In this document: one piece after another, positions 27,232-37,938 of the stretch
Position numbering within the stretch: the first letter of the stretch is position 1
How the letters are laid out: each line of letters starts with the position of its first letter
DNA from: Roseicitreum antarcticum
GTDB taxonomy: Bacteria > Pseudomonadota > Alphaproteobacteria > Rhodobacterales > Rhodobacteraceae
Assembly (NCBI RefSeq): GCF_014681765.1
Contig: NZ_CP061498.1
Coordinates: forward strand, 2,989,501 to 3,053,500
Direction of reading: 5' to 3'
DNA length: 64,000 nucleotides
Notes under the pieces: generated by a model
Seen by the model: only the letters and a program-made list of their open reading frames with translations
What the model was told of the DNA's origin: nothing
Databases searched by the model: none
Translations under genes and position numbers: made by a program

Positions 27232-27993
27232 ATGAGCCGAGCCGATCAAGCTAGAGTAACCAAGGAAGCATCAGCGGAACTAATAGCGAAGTTTCCTAAA
27301 GTAGCATCATTACCCCGAGACTCCCGCGGCCTCCCGGTCCCCGCCAACGTTGGTCGTGATCCCGTTAACGGGCGGCCAGTGTTCGCCACATCTGACCTGA
27401 ATAAGGAAATTGATCTTCTTTGTGATGGAAAATGCGCAGTCACTGGCACCAAGTTCGATACTGACGATGTCTGGTTCATTTCAACACCAGACCTGGCCTT
27501 GTATCCGTTTGGTCTGTGCCTCGATGCGCCAGTTTGTGGAGAGGCGAAGGACTTTTCGCTGCAAGTTTGTCCGTACTTTAGTTTGAAAAACTACCAGGCG
27601 CTGAGTTCCGAGCAAAAGGATGCAATGTCACGAAATCGCCAGGGGGTCGATCCGATAAAGGAATTCGTCCAGCCAACCAAATTTGCGGCTGTCCGCGTTC
27701 GAGGGTTTCAGGTTCAGCCGACCGCATCCGGAATGCGTTATCTTCCAAGCCGGAGGTATACTCGCGTTGAATTTTGGAAAGAAAGATCATGCGAGCAGGT
27801 TGCTGAGGGGGCAGAACTTGACTTACTTCTAAACGAAAACTTCCAAATCGCGGACGGTATATTTCAAAAAGTGAAGTGGCCTGATTGGGCGCATGCATCA
27901 TTCAATGGCAATCTCAATGGGCTCTGGCCTTGGAACATCCCGGGAGCTAGGGACATACTCTTGCAGGCGGCTAGGGAGGCGCTCGCCAAATAG
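27232..27993 (+). CDS. Protein of unknown function, Cys-containing
   Basis: 253 residues, soluble, with lower GC than the metal island. A CDGKCAVTGTKF segment and later Cys (APVCG, QVCPYF) could form a zinc site. The CxxxC...W pattern loosely recalls HNH-type folds, but the catalytic residues are not seen. It follows the gene at 26450 by 56 bases in the same direction. Function unknown. Confidence 0.6.
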   Translation: MSRADQARVTKEASAELIAKFPKVASLPRDSRGLPVPANVGRDPVNGRPVFATSDLNKEIDLLCDGKCAVTGTKFDTDDVWFISTPDLALYPFGLCLDAPVCGEAKDFSLQVCPYFSLKNYQALSSEQKDAMSRNRQGVDPIKEFVQPTKFAAVRVRGFQVQPTASGMRYLPSRRYTRVEFWKERSCEQVAEGAELDLLLNENFQIADGIFQKVKWPDWAHASFNGNLNGLWPWNIPGARDILLQAAREALAK

Positions 27994-28054
27994 ATAACTG
28001 CTTGGGTAACGTAGTGCTTTTGGCCTGACCGTATAGGACTCAGCGACGCACGGA

Positions 28055-28435
28055 TTAGTCGAATACCTTCTCTGGTTGCTCTACCCACGGCAGCTCCGCC
28101 ACACCGCAGAGATCAAAGATCGACAGTACCGTGGGCTCGCGGCGCAGGACCAGACGTTCCAGCACCATGGGCGAGAGCCATGCCAGCCGGATCACGCGGC
28201 TGACATAGCGGTCAGAGATGCCTTCCTCTCGGGCCAGATCGGCGATGGTGTTGACGTTGCCGCGCTCCAGCCTCCGCCGCCAGTCCCATGCACGGCCGAT
28301 GGCACGGAGGAGACGGGCATCCTGGCCGCGATCCATGGCGACCTCGATCTCCTTGGGAGGCAGAATGCGGGGGCGGCCGCCGCGATTGCGCAAGGTGAGC
28401 GGGATGTGGACGCGGAGGGTTTCTGTCTCTGCCAT
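28055..28435 (-). CDS. HTH protein linked to the serine recombinase
   Basis: 126 residues with a predicted helix-turn-helix (TIADLAREEGISDRYVSRVIRLAWLSP) after a basic RGGRPRILPPK segment. Such small proteins commonly sit directly behind large serine recombinases. Its ATG overlaps the recombinase stop by one base (TAATG), so the two were translated together. Confidence 0.75.
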   Translation of the reverse strand: MAETETLRVHIPLTLRNRGGRPRILPPKEIEVAMDRGQDARLLRAIGRAWDWRRRLERGNVNTIADLAREEGISDRYVSRVIRLAWLSPMVLERLVLRREPTVLSIFDLCGVAELPWVEQPEKVFD

Positions 28436-29597
28436 TACGCCACCTCCACCTTTGCCGGGGCCATGAGAGCAGCAATCGCGCTGAGGCCTTCGTGTCGGAG
28501 ATCGACCGCCAACCCGGCGTCGCTGGCCGTGACGCGCGCCACCAAGAGCCTAACCACGCGCGCCTGCTCGGCCGGGATCAGCGCCTTCCACATGTCGTCG
28601 AACTGGGTGAGCGACGCGCTGATCGCCGCCTCGTCAAGGTCTGGCCGATCCTTGCGCAGGGTCCGCGACACCCGTGCGGCCACTTCCGGCGTGCGCAGCA
28701 GGCGGCGGATTTCGCCGACCACGGCATCCTCGACCATGCCACCGGGCAGCCGTTGCGGTCCGCGCAGCTCGGCCTTGGGGCGGTTTTTGATAACGTCCAT
28801 CGAGACATAGTAGCGATAGCGCCGCGTGCCCTTTTTCGTGTGGTGCGGGGTCATCGCCACGCCGGTCTCGGTGAAGATCAGCCCGCGCAGCAGTGCCGGT
28901 GAGGGTTCCTTGGCCACGGCGGCGCGCTTGACGCGGTTGTTCGCGATCACCTCGTGCACCTCGTCCCAGAGACTGGCATCGATGATCGCGTCATGCTCTC
29001 CGGGATAGGCGTCGCCCTTGTGCACGGCGAGGCCGGGGTAGGCGCCCTCCGCCCGGATCCACATTTCGCGTGGGTTCACCACTCGCTTGTGCTTCAGCTT
29101 GAAGGACACCTTGTTGTAAACGTTGTTGCCGATGTATTTTTCGTTGGTCATGACCTGGTGAACGGATGCCCGGGACCACGGCCGCTCAAGATCCGTCAGA
29201 TGCCCCTCGGCATTCAGGGCTTCCGCAATCTCACGCTCCGAGTGGCCGTCCTCGACGAACATCCGATACATGCGGCGCACGACATCCTTTTCTTGCTCAG
29301 GGCCCGGAACGAGAACGACACGGTCGGTCTGAAAACTCTTCTGTTGGCCGCGGGACAAGGCACCCTTCGGGTTGCCGTGTTCGTCGATCAGTACCCGGCG
29401 CAACCCATATCCAGCCGCACCGCCTTGCCGGTAGCCAAGCTCGACCAGGCGGCATTGCCCCGCGAAGACCTTTACCGATAGCTCGCGGCTGTATTCGCCC
29501 GCCATGACCCGCTTGACGGTTTTCAGTAGGTTGGAGCCGATGCTGCCGTCGTTTTCGAACTGCTCACCGCAATAATGGACCCGGATCCCCGCCCGAG
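28435..29597 (-). pseudogene. Large serine recombinase, C-terminal part
   Basis: This part holds the recombinase and zinc-ribbon regions of a large serine recombinase: RAGIRVHYCGEQFENDGS, MAGEYSRELS, the RMFVEDGHSEREIAEALN segment and LLRGLIFTETGVAMTPHHTKKG. The catalytic N-terminus lies at 31893-32244, beyond an IS21 element. Removing the IS and one CCCGAG repeat gives an uninterrupted frame (VCSRAGIRVHYC). A product from the ATG at 29505 would be inactive. Confidence 0.88.
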
Positions 29598-29675
29598 TGT
29601 CAACGCCGTTTGAACTTTCCCCAAAAGTGCCGAAGTAAAATTCCCCACTCTGGCGGGTCCGGTAATCAGCCGGGT

Positions 29676-31714
<2,039 letters not shown>

Positions 31715-31892
31715 GATGATCTCCCTCAGTCCCTGCACCTGTTTGCCCCCATTGCTCTGCTATGGGCATCAGGCCAGCTTCCCGCGGCGCCGCCAATTTC
31801 CGGATATATGAAGTCCGGAAATCGGCATCGCCGCTCGCGTATCGGGGAATTTTCAAACGGCGATTTTGGGGAGATTACGTCCGGCAGTTACA

Positions 31893-32244
31893 CCCGAGAG
31901 CAGACATGCTCGTGGTAGGCACCTTCATCAGCGTCCTGAAACCGGCCCCAGCGGCTGACGTCATAGACCAGAATGGCCTTGAAATCCGCTTGGCCGGTTC
32001 GGACCTCGGCCATCAGGTTCTGCAGCGCCTCACGACCGTCCAACCGCAACCCGGACCGACCGGAGTCCTCGAAGACGCGCAGGATCTGCAGGCCCCGGGC
32101 GGTGGCGTAATCCCGAATGATGTCGAGTTGGTTCTCAGTCGAGTACTTCTGGTGATCGGTCGACATCCGCACATAGGCGACCGCCGGGATATCCTGTCCA
32201 GCCTCGTCACCTTTGTCCTCGCTGTTGTATCGACCGTTATTCAA
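31893..32244 (-). pseudogene. Large serine recombinase, catalytic N-terminal part
   Basis: About 116 residues from a TTG start (AAGGA upstream). The resolvase domain has VAYVRMSTDHQKYSTENQ with the nucleophile Ser, then IRDYATARGLQILRVFEDSGRSG and ILVYDVSRWGRFQDADE. It ends at the IS21 target site (EHVCSR). It belongs with the fragment at 28435-29597. Such recombinases integrate mobile islands, so this may once have moved the surrounding region. Confidence 0.88.
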
Positions 32245-32493
32245 ATCGGGTTTTCCTTTTCAGCCTTTGTTGGTTTCTATTTTTCCATCTGGCACAAACG
32301 CGTCTGGAAAGTCGTTTCCTGAAGCGGGCAAGGTCTTTCCGTTTGTCCGGCAGTCAGTTTTCAAATTCCAATTCATTATCGAATTTCTCTAATCCGTAGT
32401 GCACGTCAGGGGCGGTCCAATGACCCGCACGGACAAAATCGACTCCCGCCGTTTTCATGGTTCTTCAATTGTTTAACGAAGAAGGACGTGAAA

Positions 32494-32778
32494 ATGCGCG
32501 TGAAGATGGGCACAGTTGTGCACCTGGTCGAAGAACCAACCGATTATCGAACCGCCATAGCGATGGCTCTGCACGAAGAGTTGGACGACACACACAGGGC
32601 AATCAAAACGGCCATGCGCTGGACGGGTGCCAGCGAACGCACTGTGAAGTACTGGTTCTCGGGCGAGCGGGGGCCGAGCGGCGACCATCTGATCGCCCTC
32701 GCGCGGCATTCGGATGCCGTGCTCTACGTTGTTCTTGCACTTGCGGGCCGCCACATTGTCGAGGAGGCAGACGATTGA
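32494..32778 (+). CDS. Small HTH protein
   Basis: 94 residues with a helix-turn-helix-like segment (AIKTAMRWTGASERTVKYWFSGERGPSGDHLIALARHS) typical of plasmid- and island-borne regulators. ATG 32494 has GAAGGA upstream; GTG 32488 is an alternative. It stands 250 bases after the recombinase start on the opposite strand, so it may regulate that element. Confidence 0.7.
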   Translation: MRVKMGTVVHLVEEPTDYRTAIAMALHEELDDTHRAIKTAMRWTGASERTVKYWFSGERGPSGDHLIALARHSDAVLYVVLALAGRHIVEEADD

Positions 32779-32877
32779 GAGGCGAACGATGATCGGTAGG
32801 AGTAGGGGGCAGCTCGCTCTTGTTTTGTGTGCGTTTTTGGTTATATTGAATACACGCGAGATGAGAGGTGCTGCACC

Positions 32878-33132
32878 ATGTCCCGAACAACCACGATGAC
32901 CGTCCGCCTTGGTGGGGCCCTGAGTGACTTCGTGTCGGCCAACGTAGGCGATGACGGGTCCTATGAGAACGTCAGCGAGTACATCCGCGACCTGATCCGG
33001 CGTGACAAGGAGAGGGCAGAGCAGGAAGCCTTCGACCGGCTGAAGGGCGAGCTGACCCACGCATTCGCAGCCCCCGAGGAGACGTATCAACCGCTGACCG
33101 CAGCCGAGGTGATTGCGCGGAACAGGGCCTGA
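32878..33132 (+). CDS. parD: ParD-type antitoxin
   Basis: 84 residues. The N-terminal ribbon-helix-helix (TTTMTVRLGGALSDFVSANV ... YENVSEYIRDLIRRD) binds DNA, and the C-terminal acidic helix binds toxin. ATG 32878 is four bases before the next gene's leader. The pair with the ParE gene is separated by four bases. Confidence 0.88.
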   Translation: MSRTTTMTVRLGGALSDFVSANVGDDGSYENVSEYIRDLIRRDKERAEQEAFDRLKGELTHAFAAPEETYQPLTAAEVIARNRA

Positions 33133-33136
33133 TCCG

Positions 33137-33454
33137 ATGCCCGCCATTCGAATCCAGGAAGGGGCGTCCCACCGCCTCGATGACATCTACCGCTACACCC
33201 GAGACAGGTGGGGAGATGATCAGGCCGAGAAATACATCACCGGCCTGTTCGCCGCCTTCGACAAGATCGCTAACCATGGCGTTGCATCAAAGCCCATCCC
33301 GGCCGAGTTCGGCCTCAACGGGTTCTTCTTTCGCTACGAACGCCATTTCGTCTACTGGCGACATCTCTCGAATGGCGACATCGGAATCGTGACCATCCTG
33401 CATGAGCGCATGCATCAGATCGACCGGTTCCGGGATGACTTCGGCTTAGGCTGA
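33137..33454 (+). CDS. parE: ParE-type toxin (RelE/ParE fold)
   Basis: 105 residues. Family blocks are HRLDDIYRYTRDRWGDDQAEKYI, the central GVASKPIPAEF and FFRYERHFVYWRHL, ending IVTILHERMHQIDRF. ParE toxins inhibit gyrase. It is placed four bases after the antitoxin. The operon could stabilise the accessory region. Confidence 0.9.
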   Translation: MPAIRIQEGASHRLDDIYRYTRDRWGDDQAEKYITGLFAAFDKIANHGVASKPIPAEFGLNGFFFRYERHFVYWRHLSNGDIGIVTILHERMHQIDRFRDDFGLG

Positions 33455-33707
33455 TCGGCTGATTTTCCAATGAGCGTCAGATTTGCGCAGGGTTTCGCGC
33501 GGGTCCCTCGGGGTCCGACGCTGGCACGAGAGAGAGTTCGTTGCATGTGTCATTCCCTCCGCCAATTAATACAGCTAAGTATTTGTTTTTGCTTAGCAAT
33601 CTCAAATTACAGCCCCCAATCTATCCCCCACATCGACGCGGCTTGCCCCGGAAATTGCCGGAACAGTCAAAACTATAGAGTTTGGGTCGGGGCTTCGGTC
33701 GAGCGGG

Positions 33708-33935
33708 TCAACGCCCATTATCAGGCAGGTTCAGCGCCATTGAAGCGCCAGCCGTCGCCCGCGCAGTGAAGGCTTCGGCACTTTCGCCAGCTTCGCGAGT
33801 CAAGCCGCCGCCACCTATCAGAAGCGCCCCGCCTGCTTCGCCGGTCACTGCGTCACAAAGAAAAATAACACATTGCGCAGCGCCAGACCTGCCCCGCTTG
33901 CCTTCCAGCCGTTGGAGCCGATTGCGCAGGGTCAC
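33708..33935 (-). CDS. Small protein, phage- or island-like
   Basis: 75 residues, start MTLRNRLQRLEGKRG, with an Ala/Gly-rich body. It overlaps the stop of the gene at 33932 by four bases (ATGA), which supports both being real. Similar short coiled proteins accompany phage packaging genes, but this is a weak resemblance. Confidence 0.5.
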   Translation of the reverse strand: MTLRNRLQRLEGKRGRSGAAQCVIFLCDAVTGEAGGALLIGGGGLTREAGESAEAFTARATAGASMALNLPDNGR

Positions 33936-34246
33936 GGCCAGCGCCTTGCCACAGTGTCGCGCAGGGCTTCGCTCATGTCCGCTTCACGACGCAGATAGCG
34001 CCGGACCATGCGTTCAATGGGTGAAGCGCCGGGGCGGTCGGATGCGTCGCCAGATGCCACCACCACCGCTTCCATCTGTGAAAGCTTCGCGCCCAGCCTG
34101 TCACGCGCGCCATTATCAGGGCGCGTTACCCTTGCCCGTTCCAACCGCGACAGTCTATTTGCTAGTTTCAAGTCGCGCATATCGCTACAAACCTGTCGAA
34201 CAGAGCGCAATTCATCTTCGCTGGATTTTCGATCAATCGTATTCAT
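33932..34246 (-). CDS. Small charged protein, phage- or island-like
   Basis: 104 residues rich in Arg and Glu, with helix-forming segments (RDLKLANRLSRLERARV) and a tail EADMSEALRDTVARRWP. Four-base overlap with the next gene. No family is recognised. Confidence 0.5.
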   Translation of the reverse strand: MNTIDRKSSEDELRSVRQVCSDMRDLKLANRLSRLERARVTRPDNGARDRLGAKLSQMEAVVVASGDASDRPGASPIERMVRRYLRREADMSEALRDTVARRWP

Positions 34247-34299
34247 GCGACCAAAGCCAACCTATACAGCCACTGATTTCAAGTGGCACGTCCAACCAA

Positions 34300-34605
34300 T
34301 CAACGCCCCTCGTAGCAATCGATTAGGGCTACCAGCGTAGGGTTCCCATCGTTAGATTTGTCAGCCCACTGCTCACGCATGTGTTCTATGAAAAACTCTA
34401 TACGTTCTTCCCCTCCAATCGCGTACAACTCTAGCATAGTAGATATGCCAGTTCTAGCGAGCGCATGCGGTTCACCAATCCGAGCCATACCAGGGTTTTC
34501 CCTTAAGATAGCTTCCATCTTAGGCTCCATACATTCGTGTAGCATTTGCTCCAAAGTTGCTTGGCCGCAAAGGCCCAGTGCTAAGGTTGCGCAGAAATTA
34601 AGCAT
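34300..34605 (-). CDS. Small protein of unknown function
   Basis: 101 residues from ATG 34605, with AAGGGTGATGAG upstream. The first part is hydrophobic (LNFCATLALGLCGQ), then a helical acidic body (MLHECMEPKMEAILRENPGM). GC content is lower than in the neighbours, suggesting transferred DNA. It lies four bases after the short frame at 34610-34714. Confidence 0.5.
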   Translation of the reverse strand: MLNFCATLALGLCGQATLEQMLHECMEPKMEAILRENPGMARIGEPHALARTGISTMLELYAIGGEERIEFFIEHMREQWADKSNDGNPTLVALIDCYEGR

Positions 34606-34609
34606 CTCA

Positions 34610-34714
34610 TCACCCTTCCAGTGCAGACACGCGTGCTTCAAGTTCGGTCGTTTCCAGTGTGCGCCGGAAGGTTTCGACAAGCCCCATGATGTGCGCGCCT
34701 TCGGTCGGGGTCAT
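34610..34714 (-). CDS. Short open frame, possible gene end
   Basis: 34 codons from ATG 34714 (MTPTEGAHIMGLVETF ... ARVSALEG). The same frame continues upstream with protein-like sequence (VAFEAPVSRTNTAP), and a neighbouring frame has VVTDRIELPEARNGHI, so this may be the 3' end of a frameshifted gene. Uncertain. Confidence 0.3.
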   Translation of the reverse strand: MTPTEGAHIMGLVETFRRTLETTELEARVSALEG

Positions 34715-35231
34715 AGGCGCCGTGTTGGTTCGGCTGACGGGCGCCTCGAAGGCCACGGAGTTTGGGTGGCGTAGGCTTGGATGTGCCCGTTGCGGGCTTC
34801 CGGGAGCTCGATCCTGTCGGTTACGACCATAAGCTCCGCGTTGGGGACAGCCCTGTGGCCGGACGTGCAAGCCCTACCAATGCAGGACGTCCTCTTGGAC
34901 ATCCGGCAGGCGGGCCAGATGTTTCGATGGTCCGTGACGACGGCTAATGTCATGTCTCTTTCCGCGCGAAGAACGCGGACTGTTTATGTTCGGCGCGCTT
35001 TCTGGAAGCGACAAGTGCCGGCAGGCCTGAAAGGCCGGAACGCCGTGTTCCGTCTTGTCCACTCTCCGGTTCCATGGTTCGGCTGCATATCACCTTGCCA
35101 TTTTCAGAAGATCAACAGCTGCGGTGCGGCCGGAATACTGTCGCTGTGACTATTCCCTATTGCCGCATTGCAACATAGCCTGCCGATGCAGTCCAGCGTA
35201 GGGTACGCAGGCCCGATCCCCCGACCACGTC
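34715..35231. other. 517-base gap after the SorC gene end
   Basis: Apart from the possible decayed frame near 34720-34950 noted above, I see no gene, repeat or RNA here. A GCCGGC...GGCCGG inverted repeat near 35020-35040 is the only structure. It marks the border between accessory DNA and the carbohydrate locus. Confidence 0.4.
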
Positions 35232-36209
35232 CTAGCTGTTGATCAGGATTTTGGCGAGCTTTCGGTCGACCACCAGATGGGTGACAAGTCCGCCATGGAT
35301 TGCGGCGCGGGTCGCGTCCAGACGATCGCTTCCGCAGACGACGAGCAGTTTTTTGGGGGCCGCTTTGATATCATCGATCGAAGCCGCGATAATCCGGTCG
35401 TAGGGGGCAGTGCGAATCTCCTGGCCGTTTTTGTCGATGTAGCGGCAGCAGATGATCCCTGCGGCGCCTTGACGTCTCGCGGCCTCCAGCTCTGCGGTCG
35501 AGGCGATGCCGGCGGCAGCCATGTGGGTGTCGCTGCCCACGTGGCCGACGGCAAAGATCGTCATGTCAAGGCTCGACAGCCGCGCCAGCTGGTTTCGGAT
35601 CGTGACTTCGGACTTCAGAGCGCTGGCCAGTTCCGCGCTCGACACGATGCCGGGGGCGTGCAGCGTATGGCACTGCGCCCCCAGCTTGTTGGCGACTTCG
35701 ATAGCGCAGATCTCGGATGCTGGAACGCGCGTCGACTCTTGTGAGCCGATCAGCTGGCACACCTGCGTCCCGGCCACAGAGTGACGCGGCATGGCGTTGG
35801 CGACCGCAGCGATGGTTTCGCCCCAGGCGACGCCGATCCGGTCACCAGGTTCGACAATGTCGAGAATAGCCATCGAGGCGACACGTGCCAACTGTGCCAG
35901 GTTGTCGCTGCGCTGGGTCGATCCTTCCCCCATGCTGTCTATGGCGACATAGACATCCTGCAAGCCGTATTTTTCACGCAGGTCCCGCGCCAGGCCGGAG
36001 GCTGCCAGATGCTGTCCATCGACCCGGATCTCGACGATGCCCCGCTCCCGGCAATCGCGCAGCATATTGACGATTGTGACCCGCGACAGCTTGTAGCGCT
36101 TGGCAATCTCGTTCTGTGTCAGGCCCTCACCGTAGTACAGCAAGGCGATATTGGAAAGGAGCGCGTCCTTGTCGCTTTTGACACTCGGTAGTTTGGGGGG
36201 CTTGTTCAT
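35232..36209 (-). CDS. SorC-family sugar-responsive regulator
   Basis: 325 residues. The N-terminal HTH (ALLYYGEGLTQNEIAKRYKLSRVTIVNMLRDCRERGIVEI) is followed by the SorC/DeoR-like sugar-phosphate-binding domain with GVAWGETI, CQLIGSQES and HAPGIVSSAELA ... GVGHVG-type loops (FAVGHVGSDTHM). Such proteins bind a phosphorylated sugar intermediate. It is the last gene of the kinase-dehydrogenase-aldolase operon, three bases after the aldolase. It probably controls both divergent sugar units via CATTTGTA sites. Confidence 0.9.
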   Translation of the reverse strand: MNKPPKLPSVKSDKDALLSNIALLYYGEGLTQNEIAKRYKLSRVTIVNMLRDCRERGIVEIRVDGQHLAASGLARDLREKYGLQDVYVAIDSMGEGSTQRSDNLAQLARVASMAILDIVEPGDRIGVAWGETIAAVANAMPRHSVAGTQVCQLIGSQESTRVPASEICAIEVANKLGAQCHTLHAPGIVSSAELASALKSEVTIRNQLARLSSLDMTIFAVGHVGSDTHMAAAGIASTAELEAARRQGAAGIICCRYIDKNGQEIRTAPYDRIIAASIDDIKAAPKKLLVVCGSDRLDATRAAIHGGLVTHLVVDRKLAKILINS

Positions 36210-36212
36210 CCG

Positions 36213-36878
36213 TTAATCTTTAACGACCTTGCTGCCTGATTGCCCATAGTTTTTGTGGAACCATTTATAGCAACGATCGATTTCTGCCTGTGGCAATTCA
36301 TCCACCGGGCCGCGGGTCATGGCCAGATGAGTCGTCATGGCCGCCTCTTCGAGATACATCGCGTTGGAGGTGGCTTCTTTTGCGTCGCGCCCCATGGTGA
36401 ACACCCCATGCGCCTTGACCAGCACCGCCCAGCCGCCCCCGGCGGCCTCGATGATGGCCTCTCCGGTGTCCACCTCGCCCGGCGTCGCGTAACGCGAACA
36501 GGGCACGTCGCGGCCCAGCATGTGGGTAATGGGCGTCATCACGGCCGGAATGCGTTCGCCGCGCGCGGCAAAACTGCTGGCATAGGGCGAATGGGTGTGC
36601 GCAACGCCGAAGACGTCCGCGCGATTGCGGTAGATGTAGAGGTGAATGCCCGTATCGACCGAGGGCTTCGCCGTCCCTTCGACCACGGTGCCATCAAGGT
36701 CGACGACGACCATCGTGTCGGGCGTAAGCGCGGCGAATTTCACCCCAGAGGGCTTGATCACGACCAGCCCCGTTTCCGGGTCCCGGCCAGAAACATTGCC
36801 GCCAGAACCCACCACCAGCCCGTTGGCCGGCAATTCGTGGTTCTGTTCGCAGACGAGTTTCTTGAGCGCCTCAAGCAT
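36213..36878 (-). CDS. Class II aldolase / sugar-phosphate epimerase
   Basis: 221 residues of the AraD/FucA family: GSGGNVSGRDPE (phosphate binding), PSGVKFAAL, HTHSPYASSFA with the metal His pair, and KAHGVFTMG with the third metal His. The ending KWFHKNYGQ resembles L-ribulose-5-phosphate 4-epimerases. It either epimerises a pentulose phosphate or cleaves one by retro-aldol. It overlaps the dehydrogenase gene by eight bases. A nearby split transketolase favours the epimerase role, but this is inference. Confidence 0.88.
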   Translation of the reverse strand: MLEALKKLVCEQNHELPANGLVVGSGGNVSGRDPETGLVVIKPSGVKFAALTPDTMVVVDLDGTVVEGTAKPSVDTGIHLYIYRNRADVFGVAHTHSPYASSFAARGERIPAVMTPITHMLGRDVPCSRYATPGEVDTGEAIIEAAGGGWAVLVKAHGVFTMGRDAKEATSNAMYLEEAAMTTHLAMTRGPVDELPQAEIDRCYKWFHKNYGQSGSKVVKD

Positions 36879-37938
36879 GAGCGTGCCCCTGGTTGTTATT
36901 GGGGATGCCGTGGGGATAAACGACGATCTTCAGCGATTTCTCGGCCTCTACCAGCATCCTGAACGCCTCTGCGCTGTCGCTGATGTCAAAGCGGTGCGAA
37001 ACCGCGTCCGCGGCCTTGATGCGGCCGGCTTGCAGCAGGCGGATGTAGCTGTATGTGTCCGTGTGATCCGAGCTGTAGCGCGAGGTGATGGTGATCTGGT
37101 CGAAATACGCCTTGTGGCCGCTTTGCACCCAATCCGTGTCAGGTGGCATCGGCGCGCCCAGATGTAGACAGCCGCCGACTTCCGTCAGGGCAAGCGCCTG
37201 GTCCCAGGCGGCAGGGAACGGTGCAATCACGATCACCGTATCGGCCAGGCGCCCGTTGTTAAGCGCGCGCATCGCCTCGACGGCATCTTCGGTTCTGGGA
37301 TTGACCGTATGGGTGGCCCCGAAGAACTTCGCCTTTTCCAGCCGCCAATCCGAGAAATCGAGCGCCACCACCTTGCCCGCCCCGAACAGCGGGGCAAGAT
37401 GCAAAAAGCCCTGTCCCATGAAGCCCGCGCCGACCACGGCCACGGTATCGCCCGGCTGGATCATACACCGCTTGAGCCCGGAAAGCACACATGACCACGG
37501 TTCGATGGTGACGGCGGCCTCGTCTGAGATGCTGTCGGGCAGCTTGTGCGTGTCCATCGCAATGTGCTGGGCGGTGACACGGAAATACTCGCAGACCCCG
37601 CCGGGATCAAGCCGCATGGTTTTGTAGAACGGATCGCGGGTGAAGTGGCCACGGCGGGACAGGTGGCTGTCCACACGTCCGACGTGATGGTTCACGAACA
37701 CCCGGTCTCCGATCTTGTAGTCGGTCACACCGGCGCCTACCTCGACCACCTCGCCCGAGGGTTCGTGTCCCAAAACCTTCGGTTCGGTCTTGTACCACGC
37801 CATCGTCTCGCCCCCGCAAAGTCCGCAGGCGCGGGTCTTAAGCAGCAGTTCGCCGGGGCCGATTTCGGGGACCGGTCGCTCTTCGATGCGGATGTCATCG
37901 ATGGCGTATTGCACGGCCACTTTCATCATGTTGGTCAT
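36871..37938 (-). CDS. Zinc-dependent sugar/polyol dehydrogenase
   Basis: 355 residues, medium-chain dehydrogenase. Catalytic zinc ligands sit in ACGLCGGE and LGHEPSGEV. Only part of the structural zinc loop is visible, since the usual four-cysteine cluster is replaced by a HHVGRVDSHLSRRGHF segment. The NAD site is VVGAGFMGQGF. ATG 37938 overlaps the kinase stop (ATGA). It should oxidise a polyol or sugar to a ketose for the kinase. A second dehydrogenase lies at 46378. Confidence 0.87.
   Translation of the reverse strand: MTNMMKVAVQYAIDDIRIEERPVPEIGPGELLLKTRACGLCGGETMAWYKTEPKVLGHEPSGEVVEVGAGVTDYKIGDRVFVNHHVGRVDSHLSRRGHFTRDPFYKTMRLDPGGVCEYFRVTAQHIAMDTHKLPDSISDEAAVTIEPWSCVLSGLKRCMIQPGDTVAVVGAGFMGQGFLHLAPLFGAGKVVALDFSDWRLEKAKFFGATHTVNPRTEDAVEAMRALNNGRLADTVIVIAPFPAAWDQALALTEVGGCLHLGAPMPPDTDWVQSGHKAYFDQITITSRYSSDHTDTYSYIRLLQAGRIKAADAVSHRFDISDSAEAFRMLVEAEKSLKIVVYPHGIPNNNQGHAHA

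Noticed and set aside
32100-35200. Possible prophage in the accessory region
   Set aside because: Only small coiled or charged proteins are present; no terminase, portal, capsid or lysis gene is visible.
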